Shown one piece after another: positions 1 to 10,511 of a DNA stretch of 64,000 bases (position 1 is the stretch's first letter; every line of letters begins with the position of its first letter). A model generated the notes under the pieces. The model was not told the origin of the DNA. It worked only from the letters and a program-made list of their open reading frames with translations, and ran no database searches. A program made the translations under genes and the position numbers. The DNA comes from Symbiodinium sp. CCMP2592 (Eukaryota; Sar; Dinophyceae; Suessiales; Symbiodiniaceae): assembly GCA_905221615.1 (NCBI GenBank), contig CAJNDT010003057.1, positions 580,093-644,092 of the forward strand, in the 5' to 3' direction.

Positions 1-49
1 TGTGTCCCTTCGACTGTCGGTTCTTCACTAGTGACGCCAGTCGCACGGG

Positions 50-1106
50 ATGTGGTGGAGCCCGATGATAGTGCCCACGCCGCCCGCTGCGCCTCGCACG
101 CTTCGCTCGCTCACTCTGCTTCTGTGCTTGCTTCGCCTGCTGAGGACGATCAGAGAGCTCAGCATCATGTGCCGCTTTTGCCATGCTCTGCTGCTTTCGC
201 AACGCCCAGCACGATACTCGCTGGCACGCTTCCTGCTGCTACCGATGCTCGTGTTCTGCCTGCCTGCTTCTGCTCTTTCGCACCCTTCTTTTCCGGCCGA
301 CTTCTCCTCTTGCCCTCTGTCCCTTCGCGGGGATCCAGAGGGCGCTCGGGCCCTCTTTGGGTCCGGGCCGGACGACCGCCCACCACGCCCTGCTTATTAT
401 GGGCCGGCTGTGGGCCGTGGAGGGGCTCTGCCTCCCAGATGGCAACGAGCGAGCATGGCTCGCACCCCACGATTCCGGTGCAACGATTACGCATCGGTTC
501 GTGGTGGTGGTGCCCCCGCACACGATAATGGCAGGAGGCTTCACGGCTATCGCCCCGACGAGGCGATGACCCTCGGTCCTGATGCATCCGCGCGTTTCGC
601 CGCCAATGTTCTGGCGATCGGCGTGGCCAACACTAAGGCCGACCTCGAGATCCTGAGGAGCGGCGTTTCGGATGTCACCGAAGTCCTGGAAAACAAGATC
701 CGCGATACATGGGAACTTCTCCAGGCTGAGGTGAGAAGTGAGCGTGAGTATCAGACTCACGCCGCCGATGCTGCACGAGAGCGACGGATCTCTGATCACG
801 AAACGCTCGAGAACACTTTCGCGAGACTCAATTCGATGATCAATGATCGATTCGAGTTTGATGAACGAATGGATCCATCGTCTAAACGAGAAACGCGCTG
901 GTTCGATATCCATGCAGCTTCAGGAGACGATTTGCTCGATACAGCGATACCCTGACGCGCTACAGCAGATTCAGATCAATATTTCGCATGTCGAGGCGCG
1001 AGTTGGCGAAATTGAGCAAAATACCACCAACCGTATCGAAGTCATCAGTACCGAGATGAGCCGGGCTCTCTACGATCACATAATAAGGAGAGTACCCGGT
1101 GTCTAA
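50..1106 (+). pseudogene. Broken gag-like gene, coiled-coil part
   Basis: An open frame runs from 50 to 955. Its first half is low-complexity and probably not coding. From about 565 it becomes charged and helical: heptad-like stretches around residues 180-280 (TKADLEILRSGVSDV, ENKIRDTWELLQAEV) look like a coiled coil. The theme continues in another frame at 843-1106 (DALQQIQINISHVEARVGEI), so a frameshift lies near 900. Further gag-like pieces follow on the same strand up to 3212. I infer the N-terminal part of a dinoflagellate retrotransposon gag rather than a host gene, because the block at 2640-3110 resembles known gag cores. The true start cannot be fixed; it may lie before this window. 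Confidence 0.35.
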
Positions 1107-1860
1107 TTGATCATCTCTCTGCCCGAGTCAACCGGAGAACGGCAGCGTTTTCAGGGCCGCATCCGATCGTTCGGCTCCTTCGAGGCAGGAACGAACACAG
1201 TTCTTCGATATCAGCGATCACGATGGTGACGTTCCCCGGCCCGTGGACTTGCCCCCAGTTCCAGGAGCATTATATTCCCTGGCGGGCACGGAACTACCAT
1301 CCCGAGATCTTCACTCCTTGGTCCGATCGAACACGGCTGCACAGCTGCGCCGGCGGAAAAGGCCTCAACTGTGCAGTCCCAAGCGAGCTGCCAGAGTCTT
1401 GATGAGATTTGAGGCGAGCACGTCAGCGTGTTGGTGAAGTGCAGGCTCCGAGCGAAAGTCGTGAGCACGCTACTCCTGTCGGACCGAATCGTGAGAATTT
1501 TGCTGAAATGTCGGCATGTTTTTCGGCCAGATCTCCGGACGCCGCTCCTTCCGCAAATGCCGCCGGAGTGGCATCCGGCGTTCCGCCGAACTTGATGCCG
1601 ATGTCATCGGCGTCATCGGCTAGCGGCTAGCGATCACCGTCCTGCTATTCAGCCTGTCTCCGAGCTCCGATCCTTTGCTCCAGAGCCAAGGTCTAGCCCG
1701 ACTTTCCCATGCCAGATCTCTTACGATACTCGTACCGTGCCGTCTGGCAAGGGTCCTTCAAGATGGTCTAATGCTATGCTTGGACGATCTAGCTTTGTCA
1801 GTGGCGAAGTCGGCGTGCCAGCTCTGCACAGTAGTGTAGGCACTTACACTCTGGCACCGA
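1107..1860. other. No gene recognised
   Basis: Only short overlapping frames are present. The sequence shares the CGAT/GATC-rich flavour of its neighbours and is probably decayed interior of the same gag-like gene. Confidence 0.4.
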
Positions 1861-2465
1861 ATGCGACACTTACTGCCACGCTGCGGCCCACAAGCGCGGG
1901 CGATGTGCATCCACAGATGCCTACTGTCAGCTGTAGGACGTCTGCCCCTGCGCCCCCTGCCCCCTCTGCGCCCGCTGCGCACACAGCGCCGTCGCATGTT
2001 CCTTCTGGGGATGATCATCCGCCTGGCGGTGACGGTCCCAACGATGGCGGAGGTGCATATGGTGGTGGATTCGGCGGTGGCGGTCAACCTCCATCCGGAT
2101 TTGGGTCAGGAGGTGGCGGTGGCCGGCCGAGTTGCCGCCCGGAGGCGATGGTCCTCCCGAAGACAGTGGCCCGCCCGATGGCGGACTCACTGCGACCCAG
2201 TGGCAGACCGAATGGGAACGATGCGTTCCAGTGCGAGCGTTGCACTGGCATGTTGGCGACAACTCTTGCATTTCATGCCGATTCTCATGTTGCAATGATT
2301 GCTGTCCCGACCCTTCGAGGATTTGTCGCGTGTGCCTCGAAAGGCAAACGGGCAACCCATCAGGTCCCAACGATTCGGGATCCGGCGCGCCCAAGGGCGA
2401 TGGGTCGCTCAGTGATGCGAAAAAGGCGAAATGCAAGTCCTTCCGGCTCGAACCGGAGCCTTAGC
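1861..2465 (+). pseudogene. Gly-rich linker and Cys-rich zinc-finger-like segment
   Basis: Frames at 1737-2498 and 2132-2464 each carry part of the signal. The first holds a glycine-rich low-complexity stretch near 2035-2125 (GGGAYGGGFGGGG). The second holds a compact cysteine cluster near 2260-2335, with two CxxC pairs and a double CC pair between (CISCRFSCCNDCC, then CRVC), the spacing of a small zinc-binding domain. The reading frame changes between the two. In dinoflagellate gag-like proteins a disordered linker and a Cys-rich knob often precede the helical core, which is found just downstream at 2640-3110. Function as a nucleic-acid-binding module is inference. Confidence 0.35.
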
Positions 2466-3212
2466 CCGCTCAGCTGCGACGCTGGGTTGTCGACATGAAG
2501 GAGCGAGTTGCCAATGCGTCCGCATACGACTACGACCCTGCCTACGCCGTCTACGCCCTGTCATGGGTTGAGATTCCTGATGGCACTCGATACGAGGATC
2601 TTGTTGATGAGTGCAAGTACGGAATGCTGGAAAATGAGTGCAATTCTCGCTTTCCATGAGTGCATCAAGTCGATTGCGCTCAGGAACAAGCTTCAGACCG
2701 AAACCGAGCGAATGCACACGATTAGCAGACGTCTCGGGAGTAGGCAGATTCTTTGGCTGCTGTATGATTTCTTGCGACCACATGTCACAGGCGATTCATT
2801 TTTCAATTTCATTGACCTTGTGAAGACTACGATTGCGCACTTCACACACGGTTCCGAGCAAGAAAGACTCGAGGCCTTCTTCACCAACCGGTGGGACCAT
2901 GTCCTTGCAGGAATTTCGGTTGATCGACCTGACGGCAACATGCTATGTGCATTGTTCTATGAGCAAGTGCGTGAGTTTCGCTGTCTCGAGCTTGATATGC
3001 AGCTCTGGGATAGAGATGACTCTGTTCGAAACTACGCATACTTGCGCACAATTTGCGTCAACTACTTGGCACAGACGTCGCAATCAAGAAAAGATGTATT
3101 CGGCGACCTGATCTTCCTCTGCACAGCGGAGATACGCTGCACCTGCACACGGCGGTCCCCATCGATCCATCTCGCGATCAAAGAGAGGATCTCGATCGCC
3201 CGGGCGCCGTGA
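2466..3212 (+). pseudogene. Gag core of a dinoflagellate retrotransposon, 3' end lost
   Basis: Frame 2508-3212 encodes an all-helical domain (RQILWLLYDFLRPHV, DGNMLCALFYEQVREF, RNYAYLRTICVNYL) that I recognise as the helical core of a gag family common in dinoflagellate genomes. The segment before it (MKERVANASAYDYDPAYAV, from about 2493) is open in a different frame, so a frameshift falls near 2620-2660. After about 3110 the frame shifts again into an Arg/Ser/Gly-rich tail typical of gag C-termini. The gene stops at 3215, where the copia element starts with TGTTAAAC, so that insertion appears to have cut it. No protease, integrase or RT of this family follows. Identification rests on resemblance, not alignment. 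Confidence 0.5.
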
Positions 3213-3215
3213 CTC

Positions 3216-3392
3216 TGTTAAACATTCTGCCAGGAACAGTAACACGGCTAGTGCAGTGTAGATAATGTGTAGGAACAGCCAGTCACGCACTCGCGACGTA
3301 CAGGCTCGAGACTACCAGGACACACTCCGCAGACAGGAAAGTGTCCGCCGTTGAGAGTGAGTAGGAAAGCTTAGTGAAGCCCGTTCTTTAAC
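3216..3392 (+). repeat. Probable 5' LTR/leader remnant
   Basis: This stretch is shared with the right arm (complement of about 14868-15042) and contains no ORF. It starts with TG and precedes the first ORF. With no 3' LTR in the window its end cannot be set. Confidence 0.4.
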
Positions 3393-3782
3393 ATGGTAGC
3401 GGAGCTGCCTCCAGGAACCGTGGCAGCGATGATGCTACTAGTCCTAGGAACGACCGTGGCTGCACTCATGGCTTGCGCAGCTCGTGCCCTGTGGACTCTT
3501 TGGACACAGGAAGAACAGGAACACAATGTGCGAGGGATCAACCACTTGCCGGACTTGATGATCGCTCCGAAGAGAGGAAGGAAGTATCACAGGAACACCT
3601 GCCCTCACGTGGCAGCGAACAACGACACCCGACAGTACGATGCGTGTGGTGTTTGTTTCCCGGAGAAGTACGCCTACAAGGAAACCGTGGTCAGGAAAAC
3701 GAAGTGTCCCTTCACAGCAGCGTTCGTGACCTTGCTGTGTGGAGTGATTCTGGGAAGCCTCGCAGTGTTTTTTGCGGGATGA
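3393..3782 (+). CDS. Two-TM, Cys-rich 5' ORF of the copia element
   Basis: This 129-residue protein starts MVAELPPGTVAAMMLLV and has a hydrophobic segment at about residues 8-33, a basic Cys/His stretch (TCPHV, then YDACGVCF) at about 70-90, and a second hydrophobic segment near the C-terminus (AAFVTLLCGVILGSLAVFF). The right arm encodes the same protein, broken, at 14546-14865 on -. Standard copia elements do not begin with a membrane protein, so this may be a lineage-specific accessory ORF or the start of an unusual gag. The start codon is the first ATG after the leader in both arms. Two TM segments and a possible zinc ribbon are visible; any role (membrane anchoring of particles, for example) is inference. 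Confidence 0.6.
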   Translation: MVAELPPGTVAAMMLLVLGTTVAALMACAARALWTLWTQEEQEHNVRGINHLPDLMIAPKRGRKYHRNTCPHVAANNDTRQYDACGVCFPEKYAYKETVVRKTKCPFTAAFVTLLCGVILGSLAVFFAG

Positions 3783-4189
3783 TGATGATCCCAGGAACAG
3801 TGGAAGAGCGACAGGCCCTCGGCGACGACAGGAACTACAAGGTCGAGGAGGAACTTGCCCTTGGAGAAGAAGAAGCCTCTAAGGATGCGACCCGGAGAAA
3901 GAGTACAAGAAGTACAAAGAGAGCGACGAGACCGAGCTGATGGCAACCTGGGTGAGCAGGTCGAGAAAGCCCAAGACGCACCGGAACCGCTATAGGAACT
4001 ACGACGTGTGCGGCGAGTTCTACCAGGAAGGCTACAACGTGTGCAGCGTGAACCCCGACGGCACCAGCGTGAACACGATCAGGAACACGAACACGTGCAC
4101 GATCAAGGACTACGTGGAGATAGGAAAAGTCATGGTACCGTACGCTTTGTTGTGCGCGAACCAAGTGATGAACGAGCTCTACAGCGTCT
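3783..4189 (+). pseudogene. Basic spacer region of the 5' ORF, frameshifted
   Basis: The right arm has a continuous 233-residue frame here (13887-14588 on -) rich in Glu, Arg and Lys, with tyrosine/asparagine-rich repeats (YRNYDVYGEYYQEGY). The left arm carries the same residues in pieces: 3940-4209 and 4190 onward are in different frames, and the first is stopped just after GVPGE. This shows decay of the left copy. Function unknown. Confidence 0.5.
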
Positions 4190-5121
4190 TTGGCGTGCCC
4201 GGCGAGTAATTACTACACGAAAGAGCACAAGGACGGCAACCGGAACAGCGAGAACCAGGAGAGTGAGAGCCTTGAGTCAGGCTACGCCCCTAGGTACCTA
4301 GTAAAACAACAAGGAGAAGTACTGAGAAAGCTTGTACAGGAACATGTTCAGAGTTTCGTAGAAAAGCTAGCAAATGTAGGAAAGAAGTTTCACGACGTCG
4401 TGCATGTGATAGTTCAGGAAGTCATTTCCAACAGAGTTGTATTTCAAGGAATTCGCATAGCAGTGTTCTTAGGAACCCCAATCGGACTGATTACTTGGAT
4501 CACCCTGTCGTACTATTCTAGTGTGTTTTGTTTTTCGCAGAAGCCAGCAGATGCTCAAAGCATCAAAGGAAAACAAGAGGAGAAAGGAGAGCCCAAGCAG
4601 TGAGCAGGAAGCAGTGCAAGTCACTACTTTTAGCAGCACTAGTGTACAGCAACCTTGAAGCAGCAAAAGGAATGGAGGATGCATTGAAAGCACTTGCAGA
4701 GATCAATGCACAGACATTACAAGGAATACAGACACTAGCAGAGGAAACCAGGAGCTCAGCAGCTTAGGAAGCCAAAGAGAAGCAGGACTTACTCAGGCGT
4801 TTAACACTTACAGCAGTACAGGAACAACAGAAAGCAGCACAGACCGCGTTAGCAGACGCTCACACCAACGCAGCGACAACACTGGAGGAGATAGGAGCAT
4901 CGTTGGAGAAAGCAGTAAAGGAACAAAGAAAGCCTGGAGAAGTGGAGTTGCACAAGTTGATTAAGAGCCCTGAAGCATTTTCCCGAGGAACATGGCAAGA
5001 AGAGAAGAGTGGCTGGACAGAGTTCAGGAACAGGATGCGGATCTGGCTTGGAGCAGTGGATTCCAATATGGTCAAGATTATGGACATCGTTGAAAGGAAC
5101 TTGAAGGATGACAAGATATAA
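4190..5121 (+). pseudogene. TM plus coiled-coil ORF of copia element
   Basis: Fragments 4190-4603, 4528-4767 and 4903-5121 together match the single 189-residue frame of the right arm (13297-13866 on -). Visible features are a helical segment (EHVQSFVEKLANVGKKF), a hydrophobic stretch (IRIAVFLGTPIGLITWITL) likely to span a membrane, then a long Ala/Gln/Glu-rich coiled coil (LAEINAQTLQGIQTLAEE; QQKAAQTALADAHTNA). At least two frameshifts or stops separate the left-arm pieces. The block sits immediately upstream of gag and seems to be the N-terminal module of the element's structural protein; membrane association is inferred. Confidence 0.55.
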
Positions 5122-5123
5122 AG

Positions 5124-5999
5124 ATGAGCGAGATGTCTGGAGAAGCAACGGAAGCTAGCCGCCGCCTGTACAGTGTTCTCTGTTCATATACCAAAGGAAG
5201 GCCTTATCGTGTTGTAAAGCACGTAGGAGAGGAAAACGGTATGGAAGCCTACCGTATGTTGATGAAGGAATACCAACCAACGAATCGTGCAAGATCGTTG
5301 GAACTGTTTCACAACATCCTCAACTACAGGTTTGCTCACAACAAAGGAATTGCTGAGAACATCCTCGAATACGAGGAACACATAGAGAAGTACGAGAAGG
5401 CGACAGGAGAAAAGGTACAAGAGAACTTGAAAGTGTCTACTCTTATCCAAGGTATGAAACCTGATGTAAAAAGGCACCTGTTGCTTAACCTTGACGAGAA
5501 GACCCAGTACACAGCTCTTCGCCAGTATCTTGTGAACTACGAGTCAACCGAACGTTGGACCAACTCTTTGTCAGCTCAGCAAGGAACACCTCACCGAACA
5601 ACTACAGACTTGATTGACAAAGGTGATGATCATGGTGGTCTTGCAGCAATGGACATCAACCAAGCACGGTACAAAGGTAGGAAAGGACACGGCAAAGGCT
5701 ATGTGCACCACAAAGCTAAAGGCAAAGGAGAAGGCAAGAAAGGTGGAAAGGACTTCGGAAAAGGTTTCGGCTTTGACGGTAAAGGCCAAGGTAAAGGAAA
5801 AGGTTTTGGAGGTTTTGGCAAAGGTAGAGGTCGAGGCAACTGGAAAGGTCGAGGTCGAGGTTTCAGAGGTTCCAAAGGCAAAGGCAAAGGTAGAGGAAGA
5901 GGATTCTTCAGGTCAGGTCTAAAGGAAAAGGTAAAGGAAAAGCCCAAGCAGCTACAGGAGTTTGTCACTACTCTCACAAGATTTGAAGCGCAGTGTTGA
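5124..5999 (+). pseudogene. gag: Copia gag (left arm), zinc knuckle destroyed
   Basis: The 291-residue frame starts MSEMSGEATEASRRLY. Residues 1-150 are the UBN2/gag-like helical domain of copia gag (EYQPTNRARSLELFHNILN; LKVSTLIQGMKPDVKRHLLL). Residues 185-270 are a Gly/Lys/Arg-rich repeat region (GKGKG, RGRG) suited to RNA binding. In the right arm this is followed by a CCHC zinc knuckle (CHYCHKYGHFEAQC). Here a frameshift near 5915 and a deletion remove it; only the last residues (FEAQC) return before a stop at 5997-5999. The start is supported by conservation of the same ATG in both arms. The two gag domains differ at only about four residues in 275. Confidence 0.75.
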
Positions 6000-6014
6000 C
6001 AGAAGCAACGTGAC

Positions 6015-6749
6015 ATGGGTTACCAAGCTAGGAACGTAGACCTGGAAAGCCAAAGCGAACAAGCTAGTACTACTGCTATCTCTACTCAGGCCCCGTCTTC
6101 AGCGAACAAGACCTCAACAAGCCAAAGCCAAGCAAGCCAAGGAACACAAAGACCAGTGATTAGGATGGTCTCCATGTATCACATGGGAGACGAGCCCACA
6201 AGCTTTCCGGAGGAATTCGAGTTGAGTGAAAATTCAGAGGAAATTGAGATTGAGTACTTCGGAAGAGTCTTGCGGGTTGTTGGTGAAGAAGTTCAGGAAG
6301 AGAGGAGTGAGACAGAAGAGTTTTGGATTGGTGATGAAGATGATGAGTTTCAGGACTGTGATGAGGTGAGTGATGACACATGGTGGCAATGGCACTTAGA
6401 AGGAACTCCACTAGGAACTCAAGATCGTGGATACTACTATGAGTGCCCTAACAGTTGTCATGAGACACCTTGGCATCCGAACATGCAGGAATGCGAATAT
6501 GGATGTCACCATCCTCCCAGGAAGAACCGGGTTGAAGGAACAGCACCTTCAAGAGCAAGCACCAGGTTTGTGCGTGCAGCAAGACGCTCAGGAACTCGTG
6601 AGATCGAAGTTGTGCTGGATTCAGGAGCCGACACTTCGTTGGCACCGATGTGGATGAAGAAGTACGGAAGGGAAGCACCCAACACTACTAAGGTGGTTTT
6701 GCGAGGCGCAAGGAACCCGAATCAAAGTTTCAGATCAGAGGATCATTGA
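6015..6749 (+). pseudogene. Gag-protease junction of copia element (left arm)
   Basis: The frame resumes after the broken zinc knuckle (GYQARNVDLESQSEQAS). It is acidic in the middle (residues 60-120), then has a Cys/His cluster (YYECPNSCHETPWHPNMQEC, near 140-160) and an aspartic protease motif, LDSGAD, with catalytic Asp at about residue 202. The frame is lost near 6715 (ARNPNQSF), where the right arm continues. The protease then carries on in the frame at 6781. Left copy keeps the catalytic DSGA; the right copy has ESGA at this place. Confidence 0.65.
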
Positions 6750-6780
6750 GGTTGAGTTTCAGGACAGTCAAGGAAACATT

Positions 6781-7605
6781 GTGAAGGTTGAAGAAGTGTT
6801 CTTGATTTCATTGGTTGTGCACCCTCTTTTGGCAGTAGGTAAACTGTTGAAGAAAGGTTGGGAGTTTAGAGATGGAACAGCTACAGGCACTTTCCTCACA
6901 GAAGGAACAACCAAGATCGCAGTGAACTACAACAACAACTCACTTACGACAAAAGCCTTTGTGAGAGCAGTCAACTGGGAAGCAGAAGCAAAACCTGTTC
7001 CCATATACTTGAGTGAGAACCTGAAGGAACTCATTGAAGAACAGCGTGTTGGTTGGACCAACTGGAGAGACCCTTACCAAGTCCACTACAGCTTAGGAAC
7101 TTCAGAGCACGTTGACACCTACTTGATGTTTCCACCAGGGAAGTTTGCTTACAGAGCAGTACTTATTGAGGACGATGATCAGTGGTATCTGCTGCACCAC
7201 AGTGTCATGTTCGAAGAACTTGAGGAACCATTCGGAACAATCTTTGATGGCAGTAAAGAGTACCGAACACTGACGCTAGTTTCTCTCAAAGAGTTTCCAC
7301 TGAACCTCATAGGTACACCCAAGGAAGACAGTGATCGTGATCGGCGCATGTTTGAAGATTACACTGAGGATACATGGTCTATCAGCATGGATGGCAAGGA
7401 ACTCATTAGGTACCACAATTCCCTGAGGAAGACTTTGTTCAATCCTAGAGATACCAATGACATTCCAGTGGATATCACCAACCTGAAGCCTATCAGGTGC
7501 ACCCAAGGTGAAGAACCGATCAACAAGGATTTCTTTGAGGATGATACGTTTTGGACTTTGGATGAGCCTCACAGAGACCCAGAATCACTAGGAGGTTTGT
7601 CTTGA
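6781..7605 (+). pseudogene. Protease C-terminus and linker of copia polyprotein (left arm)
   Basis: The 274-residue frame begins inside the protease domain (VEEVFLISLVVHPLLAVGKLLKKGW matches the flap/second half of copia proteases). It continues through about 200 residues without recognised domain (YQVHYSLGTSEHVDTYLMF; LTLVSLKEFPLNLIGTP). The right arm has the same residues inside its 911-residue frame. The stop at 7603-7605 (SLGGLS then TGA) replaces the Trp found in the right arm, so a point nonsense mutation separates this from the integrase frame that restarts at 7639. Confidence 0.6.
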
Positions 7606-7638
7606 ACAGGACACAGTAGATTTGAACTTATTGAACCA

Positions 7639-8755
7639 GTGAACCCCAAGGCCAGGAAACCAAAACAGAAGGTTCACCAACTGGACACAATCCCTGAACA
7701 GGAAGAAGAACAGGAAGAGACCTCAGAGGCCCAAGCACCAGAGCATCGGCATGAACTTGCAGGAGAACTGTCATTCACATTCAATGGTCATGAGTACAAC
7801 CAGCAGAACAGCCTCAAGACCCTCAGAGAACTTTGCAAGGAACTTGGAGTTTCAAAGTTTGGTTCTAAGCAAGAGATCCTCAGAAGGCTCAGTAGATCGA
7901 TTATGGAAGCAGAAAGGCACATGGAGCTCAGCACAGCTCAGAAGAAGTACAAGAAGTACATTGAAGCAGAACAATTGAAGGTACAAAAGCAGCCCAAACC
8001 AGAAGAAGTTGCAGTGCACAATCTTACACACTTGCCCTATGCATCGTGGTGTCCTACATGTGTAGCATGCAAAGGAAAAGAGTCTCCACATCCTCGTGAG
8101 AACCCTGAGAAGGAAAGATCTTCGAGACCAACTTTCTGTATGGATTTCTGTTTCACAGGAACAAGTCATGATGAGGCACCAGCGGCAGTAAGTCTTGTGT
8201 GTGTTGATTCTTGGAGTAGGAACATGGTCTGTATCCCTACGGCATCTAAAGGAAAAGACCTTGTGGAACACCTTTGTGAAGGAGTCACGTACCTGAGCAC
8301 TCAACTGCAGTATGGAACAATCAACTTAAAGGCTGACAACGAAGGAACAATGATGAAGCTGAAGCAGGTGATTCAGAAACAACGCGCAGCGTTAGGCCTA
8401 GGAATAGTTTTACAGGATGTCATAAGTGGGCAGAAGGAAACCAAGGGCATGGCAGAGAGAGCAATACAAACCATCACGCGACAAGGAACAACCTTGATTG
8501 GGCACCTGGAACACAGAGCAGGAACATATATCATATATTGCTCATCCCCATCTAATCTTCAGTTGGGCTTTCAGGCACTCGGCATGGACCTTGAATAGTT
8601 ACCATCGCCACACAGGTACAGGAATGACGCCCTACGAGTGGATCGCCGGGCGCCCTTACGAGGGCCAACTCGCCGAATTTGGCGAATCACTTTTGGTTTT
8701 GACCAATCGTTCAGGAGCAAGAGGCAATAGGAAAGGCGACCCTATTTGGCTGCAC
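7639..8755 (+). pseudogene. Copia integrase (left arm), SAP-like domain, truncated C-terminus
   Basis: The frame to 8598 shows, in order: a Gln/Glu-rich linker; a SAP-like helix-turn-helix at about residues 58-90 (LKTLRELCKELGVSKFGSK); an HHCC zinc-binding motif (H127, H131, C138, C141); and the integrase core with D169 (CMDFCF), D243 (KADNEG) and E283 (GMAERAIQ). This is the DDE set for strand transfer. Near 8525 a small frameshift leaves the C-terminal GTGMTPYEW and AEFGE segment in the frame at 8498-8761. The element ends at about 8750 within the sequence DPIWL, where the right arm joins in inverted orientation. The SAP assignment is by pattern only. Confidence 0.75.
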
Positions 8756-8978
8756 TCTTGAAGAGATCTTGCTCCTCATCTGAATCACCAATATCTGAGT
8801 ATGAATCTTCCCAGAAAATGTCCTCTGTACCTGGTTCGGCTTCAGGTAGTTCTTCATCGTTGTGTTCAAAACACTCTTCCTACGTTGAACGGAGGGTACC
8901 TTTTTTAGGAGAATCAATCTTCGGGATCTTGGAACCTGTTCCTACATCTTCAAACTCGAGTTTCCTTAAAGGTGCTGG
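8751..8978 (-). pseudogene. Integrase-RT linker remnant (right arm)
   Basis: After the stop of the integrase frame at 8979 the coding sense continues on - in another frame: EFEDVGTGSKIPKIDSPKK, a stop, then an acidic run (EECFEHNDEELPEAEPG; EDSYSDIGDSDEEQDLF). It is the acidic linker that normally leads to RT. It has one internal stop and ends at the junction at about 8750. Confidence 0.55.
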
Positions 8979-10511
8979 TCATCTAGCTGAAAGAAGCTCA
9001 CTGGCCATTGCACTGTCAGGGATAAGTTCTGGTTCCGATGCTTCGTCCATGTCCTTGTTGCTGGTGCTGGAAGACGTTGGGTCTGATGCTGCTTCGTCCT
9101 GGTTCTCCTCAGGATATTCCTGTTCAAGTTCTTCTTCTGCTTTCCTTTTGCTCTGTGCTTGCTTGGCTTTGTTCTCTAAGTACGTTGACCTGGTAGGTCC
9201 TGATTTTCCTGCAGAGTCCCCGCCTTGGATGACAATCGGTCCTGAAGGTGCCGAAGGTGCCGAGTCCTGTCCCGACTGTTCCTGAGTTCCGGCTCCATCC
9301 ATGACAGGTGGTGCCTCTGCAACTGGTCCTGGGATGTTCTTCCTTGGGATATTCCTTGTTGTAAGTGTGGTATGCTTCACTTCCCAAGTGTGTATTCCTA
9401 CACTACTTATTCCTTTCACATCGAAGTGTTCCGTACAGCGTTTCGCGCTGCGGCTTGTTTTGATACCGTCCATGTGCCATGTAATGAAGAGGTTGTTGTC
9501 TGTTTTTCCTAAGAACACTCCTCTCAACCAAATAGGGTCACCTTTCCTATTGCCACGTGTTCCTGAACGATTGGTCAAAACCAAGGGTGGTTCGCCAAAC
9601 TCGGCGAGTTGGCCCTCGTAAGGGCGCCCGGCGATCCACTCGTAGGGCGTCACTCCTGTACCTGTGTGGCGATGGTAACTATTCAAGGTCCATGCCGAGT
9701 GCCTGAAAGCCCAACTGAAGATTGGATGGGAATGAGCAATATATGTTCCTGTTCTGTGTTCCAGGTGCCCAATCAAGGTTGTTCCTTGTCGCGTGATGGT
9801 TTGTATTGCTCTCTCTGCCATGCCCTTGGTTTCCTTCTGCCCACTGATGGCATCCTGTAAAACTGTTCCTAGGCCTAACGCTGCGCGTTGTTTCTGAATC
9901 ACCTGCTTCAGCTTCATCATTGTTCCTTCGTTGTCGGCCTTTAAGTTGATTGCTCCGTACTGCAGTTGGGTGCTCAAGTATGCGACTCCTTCACAAAGGT
10001 GTTCCACAAGGTCTTTTCCTCTAGATGCCGTAGGGATACAGATCATGTTCCTACTCCAAGAATCAACGCACACAAGACTTACTGCCGCTGGTGCCTCATC
10101 ATGACTTGTTCCTGTGAAACAGAAATCCATACAGAAAGTTGGTCTCGAAGATCTTTCCTTCTCAGGGTTCTCACGAAGATGTGGAGACTCTTTTCCTTTG
10201 CATGCTACACATGTAGGACACCACGATGCATAGGGCAAGTGTGTAAGATTGTGCACTGCAACTTCTTCTGGTTTGGGCTGCTTCTGTACCTTCAAGGGTT
10301 CTGCTTCAATGTATTCCTTGTACTTCTTCTGAGCTGTGCTGAGCTCCATGTGCCTTTCTGCTTCCATAATCGACCTACTGAGCCTTCTGAGGATCTCTTG
10401 CTTAGAACCAAACTTTGAAACTCCAAGGTCCTTGCAAAGTTCTCTGAGAGTCTTGAGGCTGTTCTGCTGGTTGGCCGTTGAATGTGAATGACAGTTCTCC
10501 TGCAAGTTCAT
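8979..10511 (-). pseudogene. Copia integrase (right arm) with extended C-terminus
   Basis: This 510-residue frame carries the SAP-like segment (LKTLRELCKDLGVSKF), HHCC zinc motif, D-D-E integrase core and an integrase C-terminal region with GTGVTPYEWI and NLFITWHMDGI. A low-complexity acidic tail follows. The start codon is artificial: an 8-nt deletion near 10475, relative to the left arm, throws the upstream 911-residue gag-protease frame out of phase, so in an intact element the two would be one polyprotein. About 250 residues more of the integrase side survive here than in the left arm. RT does not follow. Confidence 0.75.

Larger units (their letters stand above)
3216..8750 (+). mobile_element. 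Ty1/copia-type retrotransposon, left arm of inverted pair, 3'-truncated
   Basis: The element begins TGTTAAACATTCTGCC, a plausible TG-type LTR start, since the same start occurs at the outer end of the right arm (complement of 15042). Order on + : leader, two-TM ORF (3393), TM plus coiled-coil ORF (4190-5121), gag (5124), gag-protease (6015), protease C-terminus (6781), integrase (7639). Integrase before RT is the copia order. Homology with the right arm ends at about 8750, inside the integrase C-terminal region, and the right arm begins there in opposite orientation. RT, RNase H and 3' LTR are absent. Several frameshifts make it non-autonomous. The word GGAAC is strikingly frequent on this strand. 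Confidence 0.85.

Noticed and set aside
165-913. Two - strand frames of 140 and 224 residues
   Set aside because: Opposite to the gag-like signal on +, with no motif; likely shadows of GC-rich sequence.
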